Assembly: GCA_017979445.1 (NCBI GenBank)
Contig: CM030714.1
Coordinates: 18,719,892 to 18,783,891, forward strand
DNA from: Akebia trifoliata
Lineage: Eukaryota > Streptophyta > Magnoliopsida > Ranunculales > Lardizabalaceae
DNA length: 64,000 bases
Reading direction: 5' to 3'
The notes under the pieces: generated by a model
Told to the model about the DNA's origin: nothing
Databases searched by the model: none
The model's input: the letters and a program-made list of their open reading frames with translations, nothing else
Position numbers and translations under genes: made by a program
Shown here: piece after piece, positions 12,801 through 23,953 of the stretch
Numbering within the stretch: position 1 is the first letter of the stretch
How the letters are laid out: every line of letters begins with the position of its first letter

Positions 12801-13332
12801 CTTAACGGATCTTGAGGAGAAGAGAGGAGAACCCTAGGTCTTTAGAAAAATCTGAGCTTTGGATGCTTTGGAGAAGAAAGAAAGTGGTTTAAAAGAAAAT
12901 AAATTTTCTTTTATAACAAGGGCGAGGGCATACTTGTAATTTCCCTATTATTTCTAGTTTCGCCCGTAACTTGACTATCCGGACTCGAAAAATGACAAAC
13001 GAGTATTCCATTTTGAATAATTTTTCGCTACTAATCTAATGGAAATGTCAAATTTTCCTAATTCTCCTTCTAACGAAAATTTTCTGTATGGGTCCCACTC
13101 GACGCGAAATTCGAGGGTTTGTTAACTTTTTCACCCGAACTTGATTTCAAACTTGCTTATAGGCTAAAGTATATATTTCGATCGTTTTGAAGCTAATGGC
13201 GAAGTCGATCTTCAATAAAAACGAACATAGCATAATTCGGGTACTTGACTCTAAGTTTCCTTTCTAAAATATTCTTCAAATAAATACTATTTGATTTTCT
13301 CGAGATACGAGTTAAAAATACGGGGTGTTACA
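9862..13332 (-). mobile_element. Solo LTR B (3471 bp) nested in LTR A
   Basis: Plus-strand ends are TGTAGCGCCCTGCCAAAC and CGGGGTGTTACA, the inverted LTR terminal motifs. The flanks are GGGTC at 9857-9861 and again at 13333-13337. The flanking LTR A sequence becomes continuous once B and one GGGTC are removed. B is a longer subfamily than A: it carries a GC-rich block (about 11945-12240) with four palindromic GTCGGTGGNACCGAC boxes that A lacks. The open frames at 11960-12217 and 11981-12294 are shadows of that block, not genes. No internal domain remains. Confidence 0.92.
12035..12197. repeat. Four palindromic GTCGGTGGNACCGAC boxes
   Basis: Boxes at 12035-12049, 12069-12083, 12150-12164 and 12183-12197. 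Each has GTCGGT (GCCGGT in the last) opposite ACCGAC around a short GG-centred core. They sit in a GC-rich island of an otherwise AT-rich LTR. Degenerate relatives (CTGTCGGC, CCATCGACACC) occur in the truncated LTR near 6530-6650. Role unknown. Confidence 0.8.
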
Positions 13333-13337
13333 GGGTC
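13333..13337. other. Target site duplication of solo LTR B, right
   Basis: GGGTC, matching 9857-9861. Confidence 0.92.
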
Positions 13338-13661
13338 TCTTTTCGATGTGTCAGAACGTTCGACTACTATAGATTGTTAGTGATCACTGAGTAATCATCT
13401 TCGTCTATGCCTATCAGGTGTGCATGTGATTCCCAAATATACAAACCATTCGTATACAACCACCTTTACATTATAAGTTCACTAGTAAAGATAGAGAGGA
13501 ATATCCCGGATTCCAGTTGTGACTCCACTCTCATACGCGTCCTATACCACGTATGAGCTTGGTGGTCCCTACCGTACATCCCAGGATAGTACACCACTCC
13601 AGATGATGTGATGCACTATCCCTTCAGGCATTCACAAACTCTTTAACAGCTCACAAAATAG

Positions 13662-13662
<1 letters not shown>

Positions 13663-13699
<37 letters not shown>
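13663..13699. repeat. (TA)n microsatellite inside LTR A
   Basis: About 18 TA units. The other LTRs of the family have a short TA run at the matching place, for example near 35692 and 41399. Confidence 0.95.
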
Positions 13700-13703
<4 letters not shown>

Positions 13704-15418
13704 TTCATTTTGAAAACAAAAGAGAAATTAACAATACAAGGTTGAGAATGGATATCCAGTTTCCTACCATGCAAGTGTGGCCACCTGGCCTAAAATAAAT
13801 AACAAAACGCAAACGTAAACAGCTCCTCGCGCTAACAGAAAGTAAATAAATATGTAACCAGTAATATTATCCCTGGATATCTGTTTACCAACCTACACAC
13901 AATACAACAACGTAAAATGCTGACATCACCCCTCGGGTGTGACTCTGACATTTTTCCATTTCATACCTTTTTTCCCTTTTTTCAATTTTTATAGTTTTCA
14001 ATCTCTTCATAAAATATCCATTTTCTGATATTCATCAACTCAATATGAGTTTATTGAATATTAAATAATATTTTCCAACTGAAAATTTTATTTTTATAAA
14101 TAATATTGAAAAAGAATACAAATTTTATATCAAAATGGGGTCCGAGCAGTGCACAAGACCCAATTTATGGAAATAACCCGTTAAAATACCCTACCCACGT
14201 ATAATTTATTAAAAATATAATTAAACATATCAAACATGCAATTTCTGGCGTGAATTTTTGAAATAACAAAAGAATTCTATATTTTGGAAATTCATCAAAA
14301 TTTTTCCGATAAAATTCTAAATGCAATTTTTACAATCTACGATTACTAATAGAAATTGAAAGTTCCTTACAATCTCTAGGCGAAAGGATCAAAGCGTGTG
14401 TGCGAAAATCGAGGCGATCGACATAGAAATCAAGATGGACCGAACTTCGAAGCGGCTGATTTTCGAAATCGGCCCGATGGTTTCGAAGATCTCGATGTGC
14501 TCGTCTCTTCTCCCTTCTACGACGAAAGACGGTTTGACCCCGAAACGGATGAAATCCGAGGTCGAAGTTACGAAATCTCCGTTATACGTACGACTGATTT
14601 TCGACGATATGGGGTGAAAGAGAAGATGAAATGAAGGGATCCAGGATGGGTTTTATAGATGTCGAAGTTGCGGATCTTTTTCCCTTCTGCTGCGGTCGTC
14701 GACGGTGAGCTGTTTGCGAAAGATCTGAGGTAGAAGATTGGAGAAAAAACAAATTTTCCATTTTCTATTTGTCGTGGCTGTATGTACGAGTTGGGGAAGA
14801 TGAGATATAAAAAAAAAAATTAATTTTATTTATATAAAAGTTGGGACGAAATCGGTATTTCGCCTATTATTTTGATCGATGATAACTTGGTCATCCGGAC
14901 TCCAAAACTGAAAAATGAATACTCTATTTCGCCTAATTTTTCGTTCCGAATCTAATGATGCAGTCAATTTCTACAAATTATGTCTCTATCAAAATTTTAC
15001 ATTTTTACCCTGAGGTGACCCCTAAACTTGATGTCATTTTCGTTTTTGACGATAATTTGACTTTCTATTCTCCGAAAATGACAAATAAATAGCCCATGTT
15101 TAATAATTTTTCGTTATGAATCCAATGGTATGATCAAATCTTAATAATTCTTGCTCTAGCAAAAAGTCACTATTTTAGCCTTGTCTGACCCGGTAATCGA
15201 GGATTTTGTAACTTTCACATTCGGACTCGCACTTGAGCGTGCTTACAGGCTAAAGTATGTTTTTTTATCATTTTGAATCCAATGGTGAGGTCAGATTCTA
15301 TTAAAAGTGATCAGAAATATCCTAAAGTTTTACCCCTAAGTCCCACTTTTAAGATTTTCTTAAAATTCTACTATTTATTTTTTCCTCGAGATACGAATTA
15401 AAAATTTGGGGTTTTACG

Positions 15419-15423
15419 TTAAT
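15419..15423. other. Target site duplication of solo LTR A, right
   Basis: TTAAT, matching 8912-8916. Confidence 0.8.
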
Positions 15424-15456
15424 GCTGGCAGATTACAATCTAAAAAGGTTTTTTCC

Positions 15457-15458
<2 letters not shown>

Positions 15459-15491
<33 letters not shown>
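15459..15491. repeat. (TA)n microsatellite
   Basis: About 16 TA units, 36 bp outside the right target duplication of LTR A. Confidence 0.95.
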
Positions 15492-15494
<3 letters not shown>

Positions 15495-16320
15495 GTTTGT
15501 TTTTTCACTAATTTTTGGCTAAATAATAATAGGCTTAGAGCTGTAGCTTGGTTTGTTGATATATCACAATGCAACCTTGAGATCAAGGGTTAAATTTGGT
15601 GCATTTCAGCCATTGCTTGGTATTAAATCCTAACCTAATTCATCAAGCAATCTTCATTTAGGACAATTAAGGATTAACTTGAATCGAGAATCATTGGAAA
15701 ACTTCTAAATCTATATGATTTAGAAGTCTCCATAACCAAGATTTCTTATTTGAAGGGCATTTGCAAGAGTTATGGAATTGGAAGGACAACTTCGATATTT
15801 ATATATAACTCTAGCATTACTCACAAAATTTAATTTCAAGGTTCTTCTATATACCTAGTATTCAAGTATGGGGTATTTTAACTATTAAACAGATAGATAA
15901 AAACATTAAAAATCACCCAAAATTATATTTGAAAGTCGTAGATATTTGAAAGGTTGTAATTGAACAACAAAATGGGGAGTTACAACTTCAATTCTATGCA
16001 AGTGCCTCTTTCGAAAACATGTTCTTCCAATACAAGATTGAATAAAACAGTGTTTTTTTATATTTAATTATCTAACAAACTCCAACTTCCACTACTACAA
16101 CAAAAATCCCAAACAAACAAAGAAAAATTGGAAAAAAATACATAATTTTGATTACAAAAATAACATTTTGTTTTGGTTTGATAAATCTGAAACAACACCA
16201 AAACAGCCCAAAATCTAATCGATTACAAATCAAAGATGATCAGAAGCATAAACATGATCAGTACCAGAAAGAAGAAGAAAAAAAATAGTACCAAAAATAC
16301 CTTGTGAGATCCATTGATGG

Positions 16321-16596
16321 TTTCAAAGATTAAAGAGATCTCGATACTGTTGAGGGTTTCATCAAGGTGCCATTGAGGGAGAACTAGCCATTATAGTCAC
16401 CCGAGGGAGAAGACACAGTCGGAGGGAGAGAAATCAATATCGAGAATTCTATTGAGGATTTCAAAGATTAGAGAGATCTTGCCACCCGTTGAGGGTTCTG
16501 TCGACTTTCCATTGAGGGAGAACTAGCCATTGTAGTCGCCAGAGGGAGAGAGATCAAATCGAGGGTTCTGTCAAAGTTCGAAACGGAGAGAGACGC
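16321..16596. repeat. 138-bp direct duplication
   Basis: TTTCAAAGATTARAGAGATC starts at 16321 and again at 16459. Both copies continue with GTTGAGGGTT and CCATTGAGGGAGAACTAGCC, and then GAGGGAGA. The spacing is 138 bp. Confidence 0.85.
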
Positions 16597-17154
16597 CTCT
16601 CTCAATTTGTTTCTCTGTTTCTATTTCGTGTCGTGTGGTTTGGGTAAAAAATGATAAAAAAAACAAGAAATAGTGTTTTACTCTTAAGGGTAAAATTAGG
16701 AATCACACCAAAATTTTTTATGGAAAGACTGTTTTCTACAAAAATGAAATTAATAAATACCAATTTCAGTACTTTTAATAAAAGCTATTTTGATTCTTTT
16801 AAAAAGTTGCACTTTCAAAGAATCTGATATCCGAATCATATACCTAAGTGATTATTTAGACATGTTCATTGACTAAAAAGCATATAAACTTATTTAAACA
16901 TGTTCATTGACCAAAAGGAAATATATGTTCAGCTATTTGAAAATTTCTAAATATTTGATCCTATCGACAATTGAATACAATAAATAAATACAATGTTAGA
17001 AGGATCTTGTTGATATTGAATTCATAAAAAAATAACTAATTTTATAAAAAAAATCATATGGACACCTCAAGTACAATAAAAAGATCAATATTTCTCAAAA
17101 ATATCTCTTTGTACATTTCATCCTATGAACACTTGAATACAATTATTTGAATTT

Positions 17155-17235
17155 AATGTCAAAAGGATCATTTTGATATTATATCAAAATGTATTTTATA
17201 CAATGTCAAAATGATCCTTTTGACACTATATCATA
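17155..17235. repeat. Inverted repeat around AATGTCAAAAGGATC
   Basis: AATGTCAAAAGGATCATTTTGATATT is followed by ACAATGTCAAAATGATCC and TTTTGACACT, which gives nested inverted matches over about 80 bp. The core is shared with the palindromic tandem repeat at 5015-5340. Confidence 0.65.
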
Positions 17236-17417
17236 ATGTATATTATACAAATGATAACAATAAGGTAATATAATTGTACAAAAATATTGATAACTATTTT
17301 TCAAGTAGAAGCCAACTAAAATTATGAAGTGAGATTATTTATCACCAAATGAAAAATCTATAAAAATACATGGAAAAATGGTACACATTTTATCAAACCT
17401 TTAAGACACAATACATT

Positions 17418-17422
17418 GAACA
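17418..17422. other. Target site duplication, left (GAACA)
   Basis: GAACA directly before TGTAAAATC; matched at 26094-26098. Confidence 0.92.
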
Positions 17423-20336
17423 TGTAAAATCTCGAGTTTTCGATTCGTATATTGAGAAACAATAAATAATGAACTTTTGAGAAAATCATGAAAGTAAGAC
17501 ATAGGGGTAAAACTTTATCATGTTACTAATCATTTTTAATGAAATCTAATCTCACCATTAACATACTTTAGCCTGTAAGCACGCTCAAATATGAGCTTAA
17601 ATAGAAAAGTTACAAAATCATCGATTATCGAGTCGAACCAGACTAAAATAATGACTTTTTGCTAGAGTAAGAATTGTTAAGATTCGATCATACCATTGGG
17701 TTCATAATAAAAAATTATAAAAAATGGACTATTTACTTGTCATTTTTGGAGATCAAAAAGTTGAATTATCGTTAAAAACGAAAACGACGTCAATTTTAGG
17801 GTCCCATTGAGCCAAAAATGTAAATTTTTGTTAGAGACAAAATTTATAGATATTGATCACATCAGTAGATCTAGAAAAAAAAATTAGACAAAATAGAGTA
17901 TTCATTCTTCACTTTTAGAGTCCGGATAGTTAAGTTATTGACAAACGAAACAATAGGTAAAATATCGATTACGTCCAAATTATATATATAAATAAATTTT
18001 TAAAATTTTTCATTATTCATCTTCATTTAAAACCATCCAAAAACCAGCCAACATTTTTTTTTTTAAATTTGATTTTTCCCTCAACTTTCTAACTCAGATT
18101 CGTCTCGAACAGTCCGTTTTCAACTTCCGACGCAGAAGGGAGAATCCTTCGCAGACTCGTTCTCTACAAAATCCACCCAAGTTCCTTTCGTTTTCTCGTC
18201 TCTTTCGCCTTATATTATCAAAAATCAGTTGTATATATGTACGGGAATTTCGTAATTTCGACCTTGAATTTCATATGTTTCGGAGTCTAACTATCCTCCG
18301 TCGTAGAAGGAAGAAATGACGACGACATCGAGATCTTCGAAATCATGGGTCAGATTCAAAAATTAGTCATCTCGAAGTCCGATCCATCTCAATTTTCGAG
18401 TCGATCGTCTTGATTTCCTTGCAACGCTTTGATCCTATCGCATAGAGATAATAAAAAACTCTAAATTTCTATTAGTAATCATAGATTGTGAAAATTGCAT
18501 TGAACATATTTTTGAAAATTTGTTATATATTTTTAAAATATAAAATTCTTTTCATTATTTTAAATTCATGCCAGAGCCTGCATACTTGATGTGTTGAATT
18601 CTACTTTATAATAAATTATACGTAGGTAGGACCTTTCATTGGGTTACTTCCGTCAGTTTGGTCATGTGCACCGCTCAGACCTCATTTTGATATATGTTTT
18701 GTAATTTTTCAATTTTATTGATAGAAATGAATTTCATAGTTAAAAAAAAATGATTTAATATTCAATGAACTCATATTAAGTTGACGAATATTAAAAAGTG
18801 GATATTTTGTTCGGAAGATTAAAAATTGTGAAAATTAGAAACGAAAAGGGGTGATTTCTGCATTTTACATTATAATATTGTATGTAGATTGGTGAAAGGA
18901 TATCCAGGGATAATGATTGGCTGCATGTTTATTTAAATTTTATTGGCGTAGAGGCTTCAAGTTCGTTTATTTATTTTAAGCCGGGTGGTTACAGTTGCAT
19001 GGTAGGAAACTGGATATCTATTCTCAATCTTGTATTATTAATTTCTCTTTTATTTTCAAATAAAAATAATATAAACATACATGTAGCTATTTTGTAAGCT
19101 ATTAAAGAGTCTGTGAATACCTTAAGGGATAGTGCGTCATATCATCCAGAGTGGTGTACTATCCGATGATATACGGTAGGGACCACCAAGCTCATACATG
19201 GTATAGGATGCATATGAGAGTGAAATTACAATAGGAATCCGAATTTATTCCTCTCTATTTTTACCAGAGAACTTTAATGTAAAGGTGGTTGTATATGAAT
19301 AGATTATATATTTGAGAATTACATGCACACCTGATAGGTATAGACGAAGATGATTAGTTAGTGCTCATTAACAATTTATACTAGTCAAATGTTCTAACAC
19401 ATTGAAAAGAGACCCATTGCTTATGGTCACGCCAAATGGCCAGCCTAAACCAGATAAATGGTCCCGCAAGTGTGGTAAACAGTGACTAGCCACAAAATCA
19501 AGAACTAATACTTTATTATGAAACATCATGTCCTGACTGGAAGCAATCCAAACGTGAATCCCAACTCTCTAATTCCACTACTCAACCATTGTGTATTATG
19601 TATCTGTTGATTTATTTTGATATATAAAATGAAATGCATGTTTAATGTCTCCATTTGATCAATTAGATTTGTCTAAAAAGAAAATGTTATAGTGAGTACT
19701 ACTGATGATGTAATATGAGTTTTAAAATATTTAGTTGCTCATCTCTGGTTATATGTTCCAATTAATCGTAGTTTCTTTTGTAAAACTTTACATATGTTAA
19801 AATGATTTCTTATGTTTATTCGTTCATATTAGAAGAGGTTATTGGTAGAAATTGTTTGCTTCCCTACTGAGTAACCATTGTTACTCACCTTTTCCTTCTC
19901 CATTTTTTTAGTTTTACATTCAGAGCTTAGCGAGGCAGGTATAGAGCACAAGTGAGGATCATCTGGTGGGTCAAATAACAAACCAGAGTCCGTCACCTGG
20001 TGAGTATTGGGGTTATACTTGATTTGTCTAAGAGTATTATAGATGTTGTATTGAGCGTTAGGAATTTTGTTAGAGTGAGGAATGTTTGTATAATCCTGTA
20101 TTTTGGTTATCCTTCCGCATTCTGATCTATTGTACGTTATTAGATGTAGATTGATTTCCGTTTGTTTTATATTTTGTATGTATATATGTAAGATAATATA
20201 TGTCGTTTATCAGGTACAGGTTGATCGTTTTGGAATGCTAACATAAACAAAGAAGACTATGCCAAAATTTCGAGGTGTCACCTAGTGCCTCGAGATCTGA
20301 GATGGACTTTGTATTAGCATTTGGCGGGATGCCACA
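17423..20336 (+). repeat. 5' LTR of the pol-less element (2914 bp)
   Basis: Begins TGTAAAATCTCGAG and ends GGCGGGATGCCACA. It shares with the 3' LTR and the solo LTRs the block around 19130-19250 (GGTGTACTATCC, GGGACCACCAAGCTCAT), the U5-end palindrome CCAAAATTTCGAGGTG and the terminal GCCACA. Confidence 0.93.
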
Positions 20337-20338
20337 GA

Positions 20339-20350
20339 TAGTATCAGAGC
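20339..20350 (+). other. Primer binding site, initiator-Met type
   Basis: TAGTATCAGAGC two bases after the 5' LTR. It matches the common plant PBS TGGTATCAGAGC except for one G-to-A change. Confidence 0.85.
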
Positions 20351-20675
20351 ATAGCATTAGATCCGTATGGGAAACAGATCTGCTGTGTTTTGGGATAATT
20401 GGTTGATACCACAGATATTAGAGCGATAATCATAGAGTGTCACTAGGAATTCGATATCTGAGTTTATTAATAGATTCGTATTGGAATTACGAGTTTTTCC
20501 GTGTCTTGAAGTCTATAGAGCCTAGTAAGCCTAGGTTAGGATTCTGGGTTTGCTCTGATAGTATTGAAAATGGAGTCCATTACTAAGTTCCAGGCTACGG
20601 TAGCAATTCAAAGTTACGTAAAAACTGTTTTAGCCTTATTCTGATAAGTGCCTTGTTACAGATAAACACAAGTAA

Positions 20676-22300
20676 GATGATTAGATAAGGTAGAGGCCGA
20701 AACGCAACATAGACGAGACATATTCTGGATCAGACCACTAACCCGATAATACAACTAATATCATTCATGGGACGTATGATTGAGTCTCATGTCAAGTTTA
20801 GAGAGGAAATATGAATAATACAACCATCACCACCTCGAAGCCAAATGGAAGGAAAACATTTAGTATCTAATAAGAGACAAACAATTACGAAACTAGCAGA
20901 TTCATAGAAAAAATAACAATACGAGAGGAATGATATTATAGACATGCCAACTCAATGGATGGAAGAATTTAATAAGAAGTAACAACATATACTATTAAAT
21001 CAGTTGAAAAAAGAGTTGTGATATATTACGAATGTGGCAAATTGGTACATAAAGAAAAGCAAGGTTCGGGTTAACGTCAATAGATTAAGGATGTGCGGCT
21101 CAAAAAAGATGCTAGACAAACTAATTCAAGGAATAATAAGGCCACCAAATTTCAATAAAGTGGATAACGTACTCGTGCCACTCCGAACAGACAAGACTAA
21201 TGGCTAGAAACTAGAAATGGTATAAGACTTACCACAATTGCAAGGTTCACAATTAAATCAAAGAAATGAGGGAACGCTGGACTTCTTCGTAAGAGGCAAA
21301 TACTATTCTACCTAAGGGACCACTACCACAGGTCGTGCCTTTGAATAAAGAGAAAATTTCTCAGTCCAAAGGACAGATAAATCCAGGAATGTGATTATAG
21401 AATTTCTAACGATTACGTCCATCGATATTTGAGGATTTTTTCGATCCAATTGAGGTCAATGAGTAGATTTTGAAGACCTGAAAGATTTTGAGTGCCATGT
21501 AGTATCCAAAAAATCAGTGGGTGATGGTGACTACATTCCAATTGGATGGGGATGCCAATCATTAGTCACATTTTGAGAGGAATGTATTGGAAAATAGATC
21601 ATTTGAGTGAGTAGACTTCGAGTGGATGTTTGTTGATAGATTTATATTCGAGACTGTTCAAAAAATCAAGTACTAGGAATTTTCGAGATTAGTGCAAGGT
21701 AATCTATCGATTACAGACTATGGTATGATGTTCACTAGGTTGTCACGATATGTGTCCGAGCTTATCCTGACAGATCTGTAGAAGGCCCGTAGATTCTTTA
21801 AAGGATTATAACCCTACCTAAGGACCAAGAGGTCGATGATTGAGATTACCAATTATAGAGATACGATAAGTCAAGCTTAGAGGGTAGAACAAGGGGAGAT
21901 AGAGTTACAGACCTTTAGAGGGCAAATTAGTCAACCTTAGACTTTTTTTTCTCCCATATCAGATCCTGCCAAGAGGTCGATGTATTCAAGGCCAATCTTC
22001 CTTGGATCAGTGTATCCACAATATAGAACTCTTCCACTACCGAGTTGTAGAGTTTCCTCATCACTGAGTTAGAGAACAGCTAGAGCTTCAATGATGGTAA
22101 CATGGTCAAAGGAACCAACAAGGTAGGTTCAAAGCCTATAAATCCTAGTCCACCAACTGCCCACTTTATAGAAATCTACAAAGACAGGATCGTTGACATG
22201 TTACGCTTGTGTTCAGGTGGGAGATATCAGGAGAGAATGCCCTTCATCACAGTCGCAAACAAGGGTTGTGATCTAAGATAAAGTGTCTGTCTCCAATGAA
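20676..22300 (+). pseudogene. gag: Decayed gag of the pol-less element
   Basis: Gag forms the particle that packages element RNA. No long frame survives, but translation shows family signatures. A basic GRGRN start lies near 20676. A capsid-like stretch between about 21500 and 21900 contains VQGNLSITDYGMMFTRLSRY, the core of the retrotransposon gag domain. At 22199-22240 a zinc knuckle, CYACVQVGDIRREC, keeps its three cysteines but has Asp in place of His. Many stops are TAG where CAG (Gln) is expected, as C-to-T decay would give. A second knuckle-like remnant (ECGKLVHK) at about 21029-21060 lies upstream of the capsid block, an unusual order that could mean duplication or rearrangement. It is non-functional. 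Confidence 0.75.
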
Positions 22301-23108
22301 ATTTTGGAAGGTATGATTTTTAATTATTAGAAAGTGGAGTTCTATTCAATACTAGTTCCTCTAGATCATATAATTCTATTGAGATTTTGCACATTTGCTA
22401 GAGTTAGAAACTATTGATATGGGTCGAGTAATGAAATCATCTACACCACAGGAAGACTATGATTGATAAAAATTTATTGAGGTAGTATGGGCAAAGAATA
22501 TTGATGAAATAGGCACGATAAGGTAGAGTAGAAAGTGAAATATTGAATTAAATATAAAGATAGTGGTGTATTGAGAATAGAGATTTTAATGTAATTTGCG
22601 AATCTAGTGTTAGTAAATATTTGTATTATAGTAGGGATATATTAAATGTGGAAGTTGTTTATTATTTTATTAAGAAGTATTCAAGATTGTGCAAATAGTA
22701 GTGGGGTATTTGTGATAAGTCTATGCATTGAGGAATAATATTCATGAAAAGTATGAGTAAAATATAATAGACGGTGTAATTGGTGAGAGAAGTAAAGGTA
22801 AAGAATAATGAAGATGGGAAATGATTGTTGTTGGTAGATATTGGTGGAAAAGTGATATAATGTGAATTGATTGTTATCTTAAGGTTATACAAATGATGGA
22901 TTCGTTAGAATATGAGAGTGATTAATTGATGGATGTATTGGGTTTAATGAAAAATAAGTGACATAAGGTTTATGAATTGAAAATGAGATTGGCTAGAATA
23001 GAGAATATATGATAATTGAGGGTAGGTATCATTTATTATAAATGTTGTGTGGTGACGACAAATTTTGATAAGGTATGATTTCAATTTTGATGATGAAATT
23101 TTTAATAA
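22301..23108 (+). other. Internal region between gag remnant and PPT
   Basis: AT-rich, with stops in all frames. No pol motif (DTGAS, YVDD, RNase H or integrase) is found on either strand. The short minus-strand frames at 22662-22892 and 22944-23147 look like chance. Confidence 0.7.
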
Positions 23109-23125
23109 GGGGGGGGGGGGGAGAA
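23109..23125 (+). other. Polypurine tract
   Basis: A run of 13 G followed by AGAA, directly before the 3' LTR start TGTAAAACCC. It primes plus-strand synthesis in LTR elements. Confidence 0.93.
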
Positions 23126-23905
23126 TGTAAAACCCTGAGTTTTCCATTCGTATCTCAAGAAAAAAAATAATAGACTTTTGAGAAAATCCTGAAAGTGGAA
23201 TCTGACCTCACCATTAGATTCAAAATTATTGAAAAACATATTTTAGCATATAAGCACGTTCAAATGCAAGTTCAAATAGAAAAATTATAAAATTCTCGAT
23301 TATTGAGTCGAACTAGGCTAAAATAATGACTTTTTGTTAGAATAAGAATTGTTAAGATTCGATCATACCATTGAATTCATAATGAAAAATTATAAAAAAA
23401 TAGATTATTTACTTGTTATTTTTAGAGATCAAAAAGTTAAATTATCGTTAAAAACAAAAACGATGTCAATTTTGGGGTCCTATTGGACAAAAAATGTAAA
23501 TTTTTGTTAGAGATAGAATTTGTAGAAATTGATCATACCATTAGATTTAGAATGAAAAATTAGACAAAATAGAGTATTCATTCGTCACTTTTGAAGTCCG
23601 AACGATTAAGTTATCGTAAAACGAAATAATAGGTAAAATATCGATTTCGTCCAAAAAATTTATATAAATAAAATTTTAAAATTTTTTACTATTCATCTTC
23701 ATTTAAAACCATCCAAAAACCAGCCAACATTTTTTTTTAAAAATTTAATTTTTTCCTCGACTTTCCAACTCAGATTCGCCGCGAACGGTCCGTCTTTAAC
23801 CTTCGACGCAGAAGGAAAATCGTTTGCAGCTTCGTTCTCTACAAAACCTACCTAAGTTTCGTTCATTTTCTCACTTCTTTCGCCTTGTATCATCAAAAAT
23901 CAGCC

Positions 23906-23953
<48 letters not shown>

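Larger units (their letters stand above)
8917..15418 (-). mobile_element. Solo LTR A (about 3.0 kb net), Del/Tekay-like
   Basis: Plus-strand left end TGTGGCACCCCGCCAAAT and right end GGGGTTTTACG, which is the inverse of the TGTAAAACCCC start with the terminal A changed to G. It is flanked by TTAAT at 8912-8916 and 15419-15423, a 5-bp target duplication. LTR B plus its duplicated 5 bp interrupts it; removing those leaves about 3026 bp, the size of the other LTRs in this family. No internal domain, PBS or polypurine tract remains, so it is a solo LTR made by LTR-LTR recombination (inference). Confidence 0.88.
15424..17417. other. Spacer between long-LTR insertions
   Basis: AT-rich DNA with no gene I can support. 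It holds a 138-bp direct duplication (16321-16596), a CACTA-terminus-like string near 16089, and palindromic AATGTCAAAAGGATC motifs at about 16999 and 17155-17235 like those of the 47-bp repeat at 5015-5340. Confidence 0.6.
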
